Source: Granulosicoccaceae bacterium (GTDB lineage Bacteria > Pseudomonadota > Gammaproteobacteria > Granulosicoccales > Granulosicoccaceae). Taken from it: 9,035 nt of DNA. Positions 1 through 5,834 of this stretch are shown here, in pieces (the first letter of the stretch is position 1; every line of letters begins with the position of its first letter). The notes below the pieces were generated by a model, which made no database searches, was not told where the DNA came from, and saw only the letters and a list, made by a program, of their open reading frames with translations. A program made the position numbers and the translations under genes. The stretch covers positions 1 to 9,035 of the forward strand of contig JALZUX010000643.1 in the NCBI GenBank assembly GCA_023301405.1, in the 5' to 3' direction.

Positions 1-300
1 GCCGATGTACTAGACGGCGTAGCACTACAGCTGCCAGATGAAAATGGTGATGGGCGCGAGGACGTTTATGATGCCGGCACTCTTGAAGCAGAACCGCTTT
101 TGCGTACCGGTGTTGGAGGCCTGGGTGGTGGATGTTCAATCCAACCGCTTCATGCACGTCAGGCTGAAGGCCCTATTGATTTTCTTTTTCTGTACCTTTT
201 AGTTCTAGCTTTCCTCGGCACACAAAGAATGAAAGTGATGCCTACAGGTGTTGCTAATAAAAAATTATTAACCAGCTTTAATATAAGGATTGAAGTATGA
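1..300 (+). CDS. C-terminal end of an exported Ca-binding (TSP3-like) protein with a JDVT-CTERM-like sorting tail (5' partial)
   Basis: The frame is open from the left edge to the TGA at 298-300, so only the last 99 residues are visible. Near the start is an Asp-rich loop, DENGDGREDVYD, of the DxDxDG type found in thrombospondin type-3-like calcium-binding repeats. A Gly-rich linker follows, then GGGC with Cys at visible residue 45. About 15 residues later comes a hydrophobic segment (FLFLYLLVLAFLG, residues 61-73) followed by Arg and Lys. Gly-Gly-Cys, spacer, Asp, hydrophobic helix and basic end match the Cys-containing C-terminal sorting signals (JDVT-CTERM type) that are thought to be removed by an intramembrane protease. 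Unusually, about 20 further residues follow the basic cluster, whereas such tails normally end there. The stop overlaps the next start (ATGA), suggesting an operon with translational coupling. The N-terminus and full function are out of view. Confidence 0.75.
   Translation, partial: ADVLDGVALQLPDENGDGREDVYDAGTLEAEPLLRTGVGGLGGGCSIQPLHARQAEGPIDFLFLYLLVLAFLGTQRMKVMPTGVANKKLLTSFNIRIEV
285..289 (+). promoter_or_regulatory. Shine-Dalgarno site for the TSP3-repeat gene
   Basis: AAGGA lies 7 nt before the ATG at 297-299. It supports that start and not the in-frame ATG 27 nt downstream, which has no such site. The site lies inside the 3' end of the preceding gene, consistent with coupled translation through the ATGA overlap. 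Confidence 0.7.
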
Positions 301-1577
301 ATTACTCTGAACCAGCAAAATCAATGTTGGCCTCTGAGGTAACCGGGGCAGCAAGTAAATTATGCCTTAAACCCAGTGCATTAATCATAGGATCTTTGTT
401 ATGGTTGAGCGTCTCTGGAAACGCTTTTGCGATGGTTGACACAGACTCCGATGGTGTGCCTGATGAAGTTGAAATAGCAGAGGGGACTAACCCTAATGCC
501 GCGGACAGCTTTCTGGATAGTGATGGTGACGGGCAACCTGATTACCTGGATATTGATTCCGATGGTGATGGGTTGTTGGATATATTCGAAGATGGCCTCT
601 ATCCTTACTATGACCGTGACAGTGACGGGATACCTGCCTATCTGGATGATGATGACTATGCCCACCAGGTTGGTAATGCGAACAATCTTGTGCAAGCTTT
701 GTTTGACCCTGATGATGACGGAGTCGCTTCTTTTCAGGATTCATCGCTTAATAAGCCATTCATTGACAGTGACGGGGACTTGGTACCTGATGCAGTGGAG
801 GTCGCGCAGAGTTCAGATCCGGCCGATGCAAGTAGCTTTAAAGATACTGACTTTGACGGCGTGCCGAATTACTTAGACCTCGATGACGACAACGATAATA
901 TTCCCGATGCCATTGAAGGTGATGGCGATTCAGATCAGGACGGACTATCAAACTTTCGAGATCCTGATAGTGATGGTGATGGTGCCAGTGATGAGTTGGA
1001 GGGCACCGGTGATGTTAACGGTGATTTCTTCCCGAACTTTCTTGACCCGACTACAACCAGTAGAGTGCCGACAGGCCCTGACTCAGATGCTGATGGGATT
1101 TCTGATGCAGTAGAGGGTTTGGATGACACTGACTCTGACGGTACGCAGGATTTTCTAGACATGGACAGTGATGGTGACCTGATCCCTGACAGTGTTGAAG
1201 GCAATGCTGATTTAGAGGGTGATTTTATTCCTAATTATTTAGATCTAGACAGCGATGGCGATGGTATTCTTGATCGAATCGAGCTGACAGGTGATCCAGA
1301 TGGAGATGGTTATCCTAACTACCTGGATGCTGACAGCGACGGAGATGGTGCACCTGATATGATAGAACTCCTTGCCGATGCTGATGGTGACGGCACGCCT
1401 GCCTTCCTTGATGTTAATGAAGTCACCGGTGGCGGGGCGCCGAGTACAGTGGTGACAGGGGTTGGTGGGTGTACGTTTGTCGGGGCGAGCATTAGTGGGC
1501 CTGTTGATCCTGGTTTACTGGCTTTGTTGGTGGCAGGATTTATTGGCGTATTTCGCACTCGTAAACTTCGTGGCTAG
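297..1577 (+). CDS. Exported TSP3-like calcium-binding repeat protein with JDVT-CTERM-like sorting tail
   Basis: This 426-residue protein is likely exported and then anchored at the cell surface. A Sec signal peptide is visible: Lys21, a hydrophobic stretch at about 28-41, and Ala-Phe-Ala with likely cleavage after residue 45. Its N-region is long, about 26 residues. Residues about 48-375 carry 19 DxDxDG-type acidic loops as in thrombospondin type-3 repeats, which bind calcium. They mostly alternate between a loop ending P-N/D-Y/F-L-D and a loop ending D-x-x-E. Some loops deviate at the Gly position (DSDGDLVPD, DVNGDFFPN, DLEGDFIPN). The C-terminus has VGGC (Cys392), a spacer, Asp404, a hydrophobic segment at about 406-419 and the basic end RTRKLRG, matching JDVT-CTERM-type tails. 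A plain GlyGly-CTERM would lack the Cys. The gene overlaps the upstream gene by ATGA, and that product has the same type of tail. No enzymatic domain is seen, so the role may be structural or adhesive; this is inference. Confidence 0.85.
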   Translation: MNYSEPAKSMLASEVTGAASKLCLKPSALIIGSLLWLSVSGNAFAMVDTDSDGVPDEVEIAEGTNPNAADSFLDSDGDGQPDYLDIDSDGDGLLDIFEDGLYPYYDRDSDGIPAYLDDDDYAHQVGNANNLVQALFDPDDDGVASFQDSSLNKPFIDSDGDLVPDAVEVAQSSDPADASSFKDTDFDGVPNYLDLDDDNDNIPDAIEGDGDSDQDGLSNFRDPDSDGDGASDELEGTGDVNGDFFPNFLDPTTTSRVPTGPDSDADGISDAVEGLDDTDSDGTQDFLDMDSDGDLIPDSVEGNADLEGDFIPNYLDLDSDGDGILDRIELTGDPDGDGYPNYLDADSDGDGAPDMIELLADADGDGTPAFLDVNEVTGGGAPSTVVTGVGGCTFVGASISGPVDPGLLALLVAGFIGVFRTRKLRG

Positions 1578-1602
1578 TTGCACTAGCTAATGCTTGAAGA
1601 AT

Positions 1603-1623
1603 AAAGGGCCTTGGTGGCCCTTT
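1603..1623. terminator. Intrinsic terminator, probably bidirectional
   Basis: A perfect 8-bp stem, AAAGGGCC / GGCCCTTT, encloses a 5-nt loop (TTGGT). It lies 25 nt after the TAG of the plus-strand gene and 12 nt beyond the stop of the convergent truC. The U-tract is short (TTT from the stem, then CGCATTT). On the minus strand the stem is followed by ATTCTTC. It could serve both converging genes. Confidence 0.75.
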
Positions 1624-1634
1624 CGCATTTCCTG

Positions 1635-2369
1635 TTAGTCCCACTGCCATGCAGGGTCCGCAAGAACAGTATTAAACTGACCATCGTCGACACCGATGAT
1701 TTGGCGTACATCTGCATTCAGTTCAATTTCGCGACCATCGGCGGGATGGCAAAAGATCAGTTTCTGTGCATGCAACAAGAGCCTTTGACTGTTGTAGTGA
1801 TCGGTGAAAAACCGGTTGTGTGATGCTTTTCCATAACTGGTGTCGCCGATCACTGGATGCTTGATATGTTTCATGTGCATCCTGATCTGGTGTCTTCTGC
1901 CGGTAGCGGGTTTTACATCTACCAGGCTGTAGCGGGTGGTGGGGTAGCGATCAATTTGATGCGGCAGTTCAATGCGAGCTAGCCGTTGATAAGCCGTACG
2001 TGCTGAATTGCGCTCTGGGTTTTTGGCATCGCGATCTTTGATTGCATAGTCGATGTTTCCTACGGCGTCTGTATAGCCCCTTACGACTGCTAAATAGTGT
2101 TTGCTAACCAGTTGACGCTCGAATTGTTGGGAAAGGGATCTTGCGCTGTCGCTGTCTAATGCAAACAGCAGTACTCCAGACGTTGGTTTGTCCAGCCGGT
2201 GAACCGGGTACAAAAATCGACCGCATTGCTCACGTAGTCGTCGTAAGACATTGTCTTGTTCATGGACATCGAGTTTACTGCGATGAACCAGCAATCCCGA
2301 AGGTTTTGCCACGGCAATCAGATGCTGATCCTGAAACAGTACTGTCAGGTCTTCTATGGGCAAGGCCAT
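1635..2369 (-). CDS. truC: tRNA pseudouridine synthase C (RluA/RluC/RluD family)
   Basis: The 244-residue product belongs to the RluA-type pseudouridine synthases. The catalytic motif HRLDKPTSG is intact with Asp60 as the nucleophile, and AVAKPSGLLVHRS lies near the N-terminus. The later segments RYPTTRYSLVDVKPATGRRHQIRMH and HPVIGDTSYGK match E. coli TruC (from memory) more closely than RluC or RluD. There is no N-terminal S4 domain, which also fits TruC. TruC makes pseudouridine 65 in the TΨC stem-loop region of certain tRNAs. The ATG at 2369-2367 is the natural start by alignment with TruC, although no convincing Shine-Dalgarno precedes it. The start is only 9 nt from the end of a MITE-like element that separates this gene from the co-oriented upstream TIM-barrel gene. 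A convergent terminator hairpin lies just beyond the 3' end. Confidence 0.88.
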   Translation of the reverse strand: MALPIEDLTVLFQDQHLIAVAKPSGLLVHRSKLDVHEQDNVLRRLREQCGRFLYPVHRLDKPTSGVLLFALDSDSARSLSQQFERQLVSKHYLAVVRGYTDAVGNIDYAIKDRDAKNPERNSARTAYQRLARIELPHQIDRYPTTRYSLVDVKPATGRRHQIRMHMKHIKHPVIGDTSYGKASHNRFFTDHYNSQRLLLHAQKLIFCHPADGREIELNADVRQIIGVDDGQFNTVLADPAWQWD

Positions 2370-2378
2370 CGTAAGCTG

Positions 2379-2544
2379 CTAGGTGGCTGTCGAAGAACCA
2401 GGAGCGACTACGGGCGAGTTGTTTTGGCCAGCTATTAAGATTAACCTCGCGACAGAAGAACAACTATTCTCCCTTACTGATCGAAATATCTGACTCAAAA
2501 TCTCACGCCCTTGCAGCGACCCTAGGTCTCTGACAGTCACCTAG
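2379..2544 (-). mobile_element. MITE-like element, copy A (166 bp, terminal inverted repeats)
   Basis: The ends are near-perfect inverted repeats: CTAGGTGGCTGTC at 2379-2391 and GACAGTCACCTAG at 2532-2544, 12 of 13 bp matching. Weaker symmetry continues to about 28 bp (about 20 of 28). Read on the minus strand, the element is homologous to 5835-6003. Shared blocks in the same order and almost the same spacing include ACTGTC, GAGTCAGATA, GAATAGT, TAATAGCTGGCC, GTTCT and CAGCCAC. By hand count about 108 of 145 aligned positions match, leaving out a poorly aligning 17-nt patch. There is no room for a transposase, so it would be non-autonomous. CTAG occurs at both ends and may be a 4-bp target duplication or part of the inverted repeat. 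The right-hand CTAG contains the stop codon of the 2541-3458 gene. Family assignment is not possible by eye. Confidence 0.8.
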
Positions 2545-3458
2545 CTGACATTTTCACTGGTTTTTTCTTCCTTGAGCTGTACCGTCTGGTCTACTTCTTC
2601 TTTTATTAGACGCGCCCATATGTCTTCGACCCAGCTTTTCATGATCAGGGATTCTTGCCATCGATCGGACATTTCCATGCCATCGGGGCCGGTCATGGCG
2701 TACTCGGGCGGGGCCAGCTCTGTTTGGAATATCAGTGTGTCGTTGCCACTGGCGCGTTTACGCCAGAGCCGAAATCCGGCTTCCCACCAGTCAAGAAATT
2801 GCACGACCCATTGCTGATGTTGTGGGAACTCAAGCTGCAACTGAATTTGTTGAGCTGATGCAACTCGTCCCTGGAAGGCATCGGCGCGCTGCAAAATTTT
2901 TCCGACCATCTCTTGGGCATCTTTCGAGAGGGGAAGTGCAAACTCACGTTCAACTACATAATGCGACAAATCTACGCTGAGTCGCATATCAGGTACCGCT
3001 TCCAGCAGTTGAGTGGTGTAGCTAAGATCGTTGGTGACCGAGTTTCGATGTGTTTCGAATTCGATGGTGACGCCTTCTTTCTCTGCCTCTTCCATCCAGT
3101 CTTGAACCATCAGTGAGGCTTCATCAACACTGCTGGGGATTGCTTGAGCAATTATATTGACGGCAACCGCATTGAACTCATGGGCCATTTGTAGAACCGG
3201 CAGCATATCTTCCATACTCGCCGGGAATGCATTGATTACACAACCGAGTTCGTATTGTTGGAACAAGGGCAGCGTTTTGTAGGCCGTTTCGGTATCTGCA
3301 GCGCCCAGATTGATGGCCATACCGGCATAGCCAGCATCGCGAACCAGGGCGAAAGCTTCTTCGGTAGTGACGGCTGGATGACTGCCTCTGCCGGCGTCCA
3401 TCGCCCAAAGCGATTGGTATAAGTCTAGTCTTGGCAAGCTGGTCTCCGATAGGGCCAT
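2541..3458 (-). CDS. Xylose-isomerase-like TIM-barrel protein (sugar phosphate isomerase/epimerase type)
   Basis: The 305-residue sequence has the layout of the AP-endonuclease-2/xylose-isomerase-like TIM-barrel superfamily, whose members use a divalent metal to isomerise or epimerise sugars or, more rarely, do other chemistry. Visible candidate metal or substrate residues are Glu135 (IEFETHRNS), Asp163 and His166 (SVDLSHYVVE) and Glu247 (FQTELAPPEY). The expected histidine on the seventh strand is not obvious, since the matching segment reads AFQGRVASAQQ. The start at 3458-3456 leaves about 12 residues before the first conserved segment (LYQSLWAMD), which is plausible, but no clear Shine-Dalgarno is present. 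The C-terminus ends in a Lys/Glu-rich tail. The TAG stop lies inside the terminal CTAG of the adjacent MITE-like element, and truC follows beyond the element. The substrate is unknown and the context does not reveal it. Confidence 0.75.
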   Translation of the reverse strand: MALSETSLPRLDLYQSLWAMDAGRGSHPAVTTEEAFALVRDAGYAGMAINLGAADTETAYKTLPLFQQYELGCVINAFPASMEDMLPVLQMAHEFNAVAVNIIAQAIPSSVDEASLMVQDWMEEAEKEGVTIEFETHRNSVTNDLSYTTQLLEAVPDMRLSVDLSHYVVEREFALPLSKDAQEMVGKILQRADAFQGRVASAQQIQLQLEFPQHQQWVVQFLDWWEAGFRLWRKRASGNDTLIFQTELAPPEYAMTGPDGMEMSDRWQESLIMKSWVEDIWARLIKEEVDQTVQLKEEKTSENVS

Positions 3459-3543
3459 AACACTGAGTATGGACCAATGGAGGTCCCGTTGCAGTGCCTA
3501 CTTTGAGAGTGATGTCCGCAGTGGCTTTAAAATGCGGTAGAAA

Positions 3544-3552
3544 AGTATACCA
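3544..3552 (-). promoter_or_regulatory. Candidate extended -10 promoter for the TIM-barrel gene
   Basis: On the minus strand TGG-TATACT matches an extended -10 (TGn followed by 5 of 6 bases of TATAAT). It lies about 86 nt before the ATG at 3458. No good -35 box is seen at 16-18 nt spacing, which extended -10 promoters can tolerate. Confidence 0.35.
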
Positions 3553-3615
3553 AAACGCTGCATTGCCGCAGTTGCTAATTTTTACAATTGAGTGGCTGAG
3601 CACTAATTGCTGGAT

Positions 3616-3644
3616 TCGACAGCGCTAAAATGCTGGCATATAAA
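3616..3644 (+). promoter_or_regulatory. Candidate distal sigma-70 promoter
   Basis: TCGACA (5 of 6 to TTGACA) at 3616-3621 and TATAAA (5 of 6 to TATAAT) at 3639-3644 are separated by exactly 17 nt. It points toward aqpZ, whose ATG is 234 nt after the -10, so a transcript from here would have a long, hairpin-containing leader. It could instead start a small RNA. No experimental support is available. Confidence 0.35.
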
Positions 3645-3832
3645 GTGAGATCATTAGGGCAGAGCGCCGTGGGTTTAGTATCATGGGGGCCCTTTAACAA
3701 AGGTTTACTGAACCGTACTGGTGTTCAGCGCTGGTCTGGCTATCATGCTGGCTGCGAAAGTCCGGGCGGTTGAGCCCTAGTCGCGTGTAAATGGGATGTT
3801 GCGAGTAGGTTCGTTCTCCCGCAAAAAAAATA

Positions 3833-3838
3833 TATAAT
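3833..3838 (+). promoter_or_regulatory. Candidate proximal -10 box for aqpZ
   Basis: A perfect TATAAT lies in an A/T tract (3823-3840), 40 nt before the aqpZ ATG. The segment 17 nt upstream (TTCGTT at 3810-3815) is a poor -35, so the promoter may be weak or activator-dependent, or the match may reflect the A/T-rich context. Confidence 0.4.
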
Positions 3839-3864
3839 ATTCTCAGATTTTCAATTCAACAACA

Positions 3865-3869
3865 AAGGA
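3865..3869 (+). promoter_or_regulatory. Shine-Dalgarno site fixing the aqpZ start
   Basis: AAGGA lies 8 nt before the ATG at 3878-3880. An in-frame TTG at 3872 is only 2 nt from it and therefore unlikely, so the ATG is preferred and the protein is 297 residues long. Confidence 0.75.
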
Positions 3870-3877
3870 AATTGTTT

Positions 3878-4771
3878 ATGCACTTTCATAATAAATACCT
3901 GGCCGAATTCTTCGGCACTTTCTGGCTGGTGCTAGGAGGATGCGGTAGCGCGATATTTGCAGCTACTTTCGCAGGTGATATTGGTATTAATATCGGCTTG
4001 GTCGGCGTTTCTTTGGCGTTTGGTCTAACCGTCATGACTATGGCCTATGCGGTCGGTCACGTGTCTGGTGGTCACTTTAACCCGGCTGTTTCAATTGGTC
4101 TTTGGGTTGGTGGTCGATTTGGGTTTGGGCACCTGATTCCCTACATTGTTTTTCAAGTATTGGGCGCGATTGCAGCCGCTTTCGTTCTGCAGTGGTTTGT
4201 CACTGATGCTGGTGGTGGAGCGGCCGCTGCCTCACTGAATGCTGGCGCAGCGCCATCCTTAGCTTCGAATGGATTCGGGGATCTGTCTCCGGGTAAATTC
4301 AGCATGGAATCAGTAATTTTGATGGAAGTCATAATGACTGCCTTCTTTCTTATCATCATCATGGGTTCAACTGACGAGCGCGCACCTGCCGGTTTCGCAC
4401 CAATTGCGATAGGCCTTGGTTTGACTCTGATCCACCTGATATCTATCCCTGTTTCAAATACCTCTGTTAACCCGGCTCGAAGTACTGGTCCAGCATTAGT
4501 TTCACATTTCTTTGGTGAGGGTGATGCCGCTCTTATTACACAGCTGCCAATCTTCTGGATTGCGCCAATTGTTGGTGCCGTACTGGGCGCTATTTTCTAT
4601 CGCTTGATCGTTTCTGGCGCTGCTCCTGCAGCCGCAGCGGCAGCACCTGAGCGTGTAGAAGTAAGAGAGCCTGAGTATCGCGATCGTGGTGAATATCGCA
4701 GTGAGCGAGTTGAGTACCGTGACCGTGATCGTGGCGACTATCGCGACGAGTACCGTGATGAGCGTTACTAG
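3878..4771 (+). CDS. aqpZ: Aquaporin Z-type water channel with a charged C-terminal extension
   Basis: This inner-membrane MIP-family channel allows rapid water flow under osmotic change. The core (about residues 5-245) follows E. coli AqpZ closely: [17 protein letters not shown] at the start, HFNPAVSIG (first NPA at 68-70), [31 protein letters not shown] (second NPA at 198-200). The selectivity-filter residues typical of AqpZ are in place: Phe48, His186, Thr195 and Arg201. These indicate a water channel, not a glycerol channel. After the last membrane helix come an Ala/Pro linker (248-257) and a 40-residue tail (258-297) in which 33 residues are Arg, Asp, Glu or Tyr, with 12 Arg, 15 acidic residues and 6 Tyr. 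E. coli AqpZ (about 231 residues) lacks this tail. By aquaporin topology the tail should be cytoplasmic. The start is set by a good Shine-Dalgarno, and the gene appears monocistronic with its own terminator. Confidence 0.95.
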   Translation: MHFHNKYLAEFFGTFWLVLGGCGSAIFAATFAGDIGINIGLVGVSLAFGLTVMTMAYAVGHVSGGHFNPAVSIGLWVGGRFGFGHLIPYIVFQVLGAIAAAFVLQWFVTDAGGGAAAASLNAGAAPSLASNGFGDLSPGKFSMESVILMEVIMTAFFLIIIMGSTDERAPAGFAPIAIGLGLTLIHLISIPVSNTSVNPARSTGPALVSHFFGEGDAALITQLPIFWIAPIVGAVLGAIFYRLIVSGAAPAAAAAAPERVEVREPEYRDRGEYRSERVEYRDRDRGDYRDEYRDERY

Positions 4772-4800
4772 TCACTAGTTAAGCGTGAAAAGTTGTACTG

Positions 4801-4830
4801 AAAAGCGGTGCTTCGGCACCGCTTTTTTTT
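4801..4830 (+). terminator. Strong intrinsic terminator after aqpZ
   Basis: A perfect 11-bp stem, AAAAGCGGTGC / GCACCGCTTTT (4801-4811 and 4816-4826), is closed by a stable UUCG tetraloop and followed by T residues to 4830 (eight T in a row from 4823). It lies 30 nt after the aqpZ stop. It probably also stops the convergent dehydrogenase gene, although the minus-strand T run is only the TTTT of the stem. Confidence 0.92.
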
Positions 4831-4839
4831 GCCTGCGAT

Positions 4840-5781
4840 TTAGTATCCTGAATTGTAATTGACCAAGCCGTTACTGAGATCGTCAGCACCGGTACCTGAA
4901 TCTAGCCGCTGTATAGCTTTGGCTATCTGATCTACCGATAAACCGATTTGTGTGGGGCCCGCAATGTGCGGGGTGAGTAAGATATCCGGGTGTGTCCAGA
5001 TGCGGTTATCGTGCGGCAGCGGTTCTGTGGCGCAAACATCCAGTAGTGCACCCGACAAGTGTTTTTCATCAAGCGCGGCGATTAGGTCTTTTTCCACAAC
5101 GTGAGCGCCACGCCCAACGTTAATGAAAGTTGCCCCCGCCGGCAGGTAATTTAGCAGTTGCTTGTCTATTAAGCCGCCGGTTTGCGGGGTTAAGGGCAGC
5201 ACACAGACCAGTGTATTTAACGGGTTCATAAATTCCTGAAGTTGATCATTGCCGTGGAATATCTTGCACGTACTCGCCTCTGATGCCGTTCGTTTCCAGC
5301 CGCTGACATGGTAGCCGGCAGATTGCAGTTTGGTGGCTATTCGGCTACCGATAATTCCCATGCCCATTATTCCGACGCGATAATCCGCCGCATTGATGTC
5401 GGCGAGTGGCAGCCACTGTGTTTGCGACTGTAGATTCTGGTACTGGTCGAAGTGCCGGTGCCAGCGTAAAACCCCGAAATGTACGTATTCGGCTATTTTG
5501 TCCGCCATTCCCGCATCGGTCAGCCGAATGATCGGTACAGCATCTGGAAGGCCCGGATGATCAAGTAAATGATCAACTCCCGCTGCCAATGAAAATATAG
5601 CTTGAAGGTTTTTAGCATTGTCGAAAAAATTGTCTGGCGCGCCCCAGCAAATTGCACAGTCGAGCTCTTCTGGGTTACCAACATCAGGCCACTGCCGTAA
5701 GGTGTGCCCGGGAAGTTTGTTGCGCAGCGTCTCCAGGGTTTGATCTGATGTGTCGTCGATTGAAAAAAAACTGATATTCAT
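4840..5781 (-). CDS. GhrA-like D-2-hydroxyacid dehydrogenase (glyoxylate/hydroxypyruvate reductase type)
   Basis: The 313-residue cytosolic enzyme is of the D-isomer-specific 2-hydroxyacid dehydrogenase family, which reduces 2-keto acids such as glyoxylate and hydroxypyruvate with NAD(P)H. Its length matches GhrA. The Rossmann motif is GMGIIG (residues 140-145), and the catalytic set is Arg224 (VGRGAHV), Glu253 (CATEPLP) and His272 (TPHIAGPT). The substrate loop SLAAGVDHLLD (64-74) is typical of the GhrA branch. After the second Rossmann strand, GWKRT carries Lys163-Arg164 where NADP-preferring enzymes place basic residues, so NADPH use is likely (inference). The ATG at 5781-5779 gives the family-like N-terminus but has no clear Shine-Dalgarno. 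A MITE-like element begins 54 bp upstream. No neighbouring gene points to a pathway, and the exact substrate is not shown by the sequence. Confidence 0.85.
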   Translation of the reverse strand: MNISFFSIDDTSDQTLETLRNKLPGHTLRQWPDVGNPEELDCAICWGAPDNFFDNAKNLQAIFSLAAGVDHLLDHPGLPDAVPIIRLTDAGMADKIAEYVHFGVLRWHRHFDQYQNLQSQTQWLPLADINAADYRVGIMGMGIIGSRIATKLQSAGYHVSGWKRTASEASTCKIFHGNDQLQEFMNPLNTLVCVLPLTPQTGGLIDKQLLNYLPAGATFINVGRGAHVVEKDLIAALDEKHLSGALLDVCATEPLPHDNRIWTHPDILLTPHIAGPTQIGLSVDQIAKAIQRLDSGTGADDLSNGLVNYNSGY

Positions 5782-5834
5782 GTCAGGTCGGCTTTTTTGT
5801 TGTGTGGCAGTTGGTTGCCAGTGGGTGGTGTTGT

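Larger units (their letters stand above)
3459..3877. other. Divergent intergenic region between the TIM-barrel gene and aqpZ
   Basis: This 419-bp gap holds no convincing gene. It contains an extended -10 candidate facing left, and two promoter candidates facing right at 3616-3644 and around 3833-3838. Between the two rightward candidates are small hairpins: CCTTT-AAC-AAAGG at 3691-3703, CTGAAC / GTTCAG at 3708-3728 and GGGC / GCCC at 3764-3777. If the distal promoter is used, aqpZ would have a leader of roughly 225 nt. No recognised riboswitch or small RNA could be matched. Confidence 0.5.

Noticed and set aside
399..1558. Several open frames on both strands within the TSP3-repeat gene
   Set aside because: Their low-complexity translations arise from the repeated GAT/GAC-rich DNA read in other frames.
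2275..2463. 62-codon minus-strand frame across the MITE copy A and the truC start
   Set aside because: It runs through the element and into truC in the wrong frame, so its peptide is a by-product of the repeat.
2522..2544. Hairpin CTAGGT / ACCTAG as a terminator for the TIM-barrel gene
   Set aside because: There is no T run after it on the minus strand, and the sequence is better explained as the end of the MITE-like element.
3178..3603. 141-codon open frame on the minus strand spanning the start of the TIM-barrel gene
   Set aside because: It overlaps the well-supported barrel gene in another frame, and its translation has no family-like motifs and looks like a shadow.
3630..3773. 47-codon open frame starting with ATG in the gap before aqpZ
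   Set aside because: It has no Shine-Dalgarno and no recognisable similarity or composition signal, so it cannot be told from chance.
3872..3874. TTG as start of aqpZ
   Set aside because: It is only 2 nt from the AAGGA site, whereas the ATG at 3878 has the correct 8-nt spacing.
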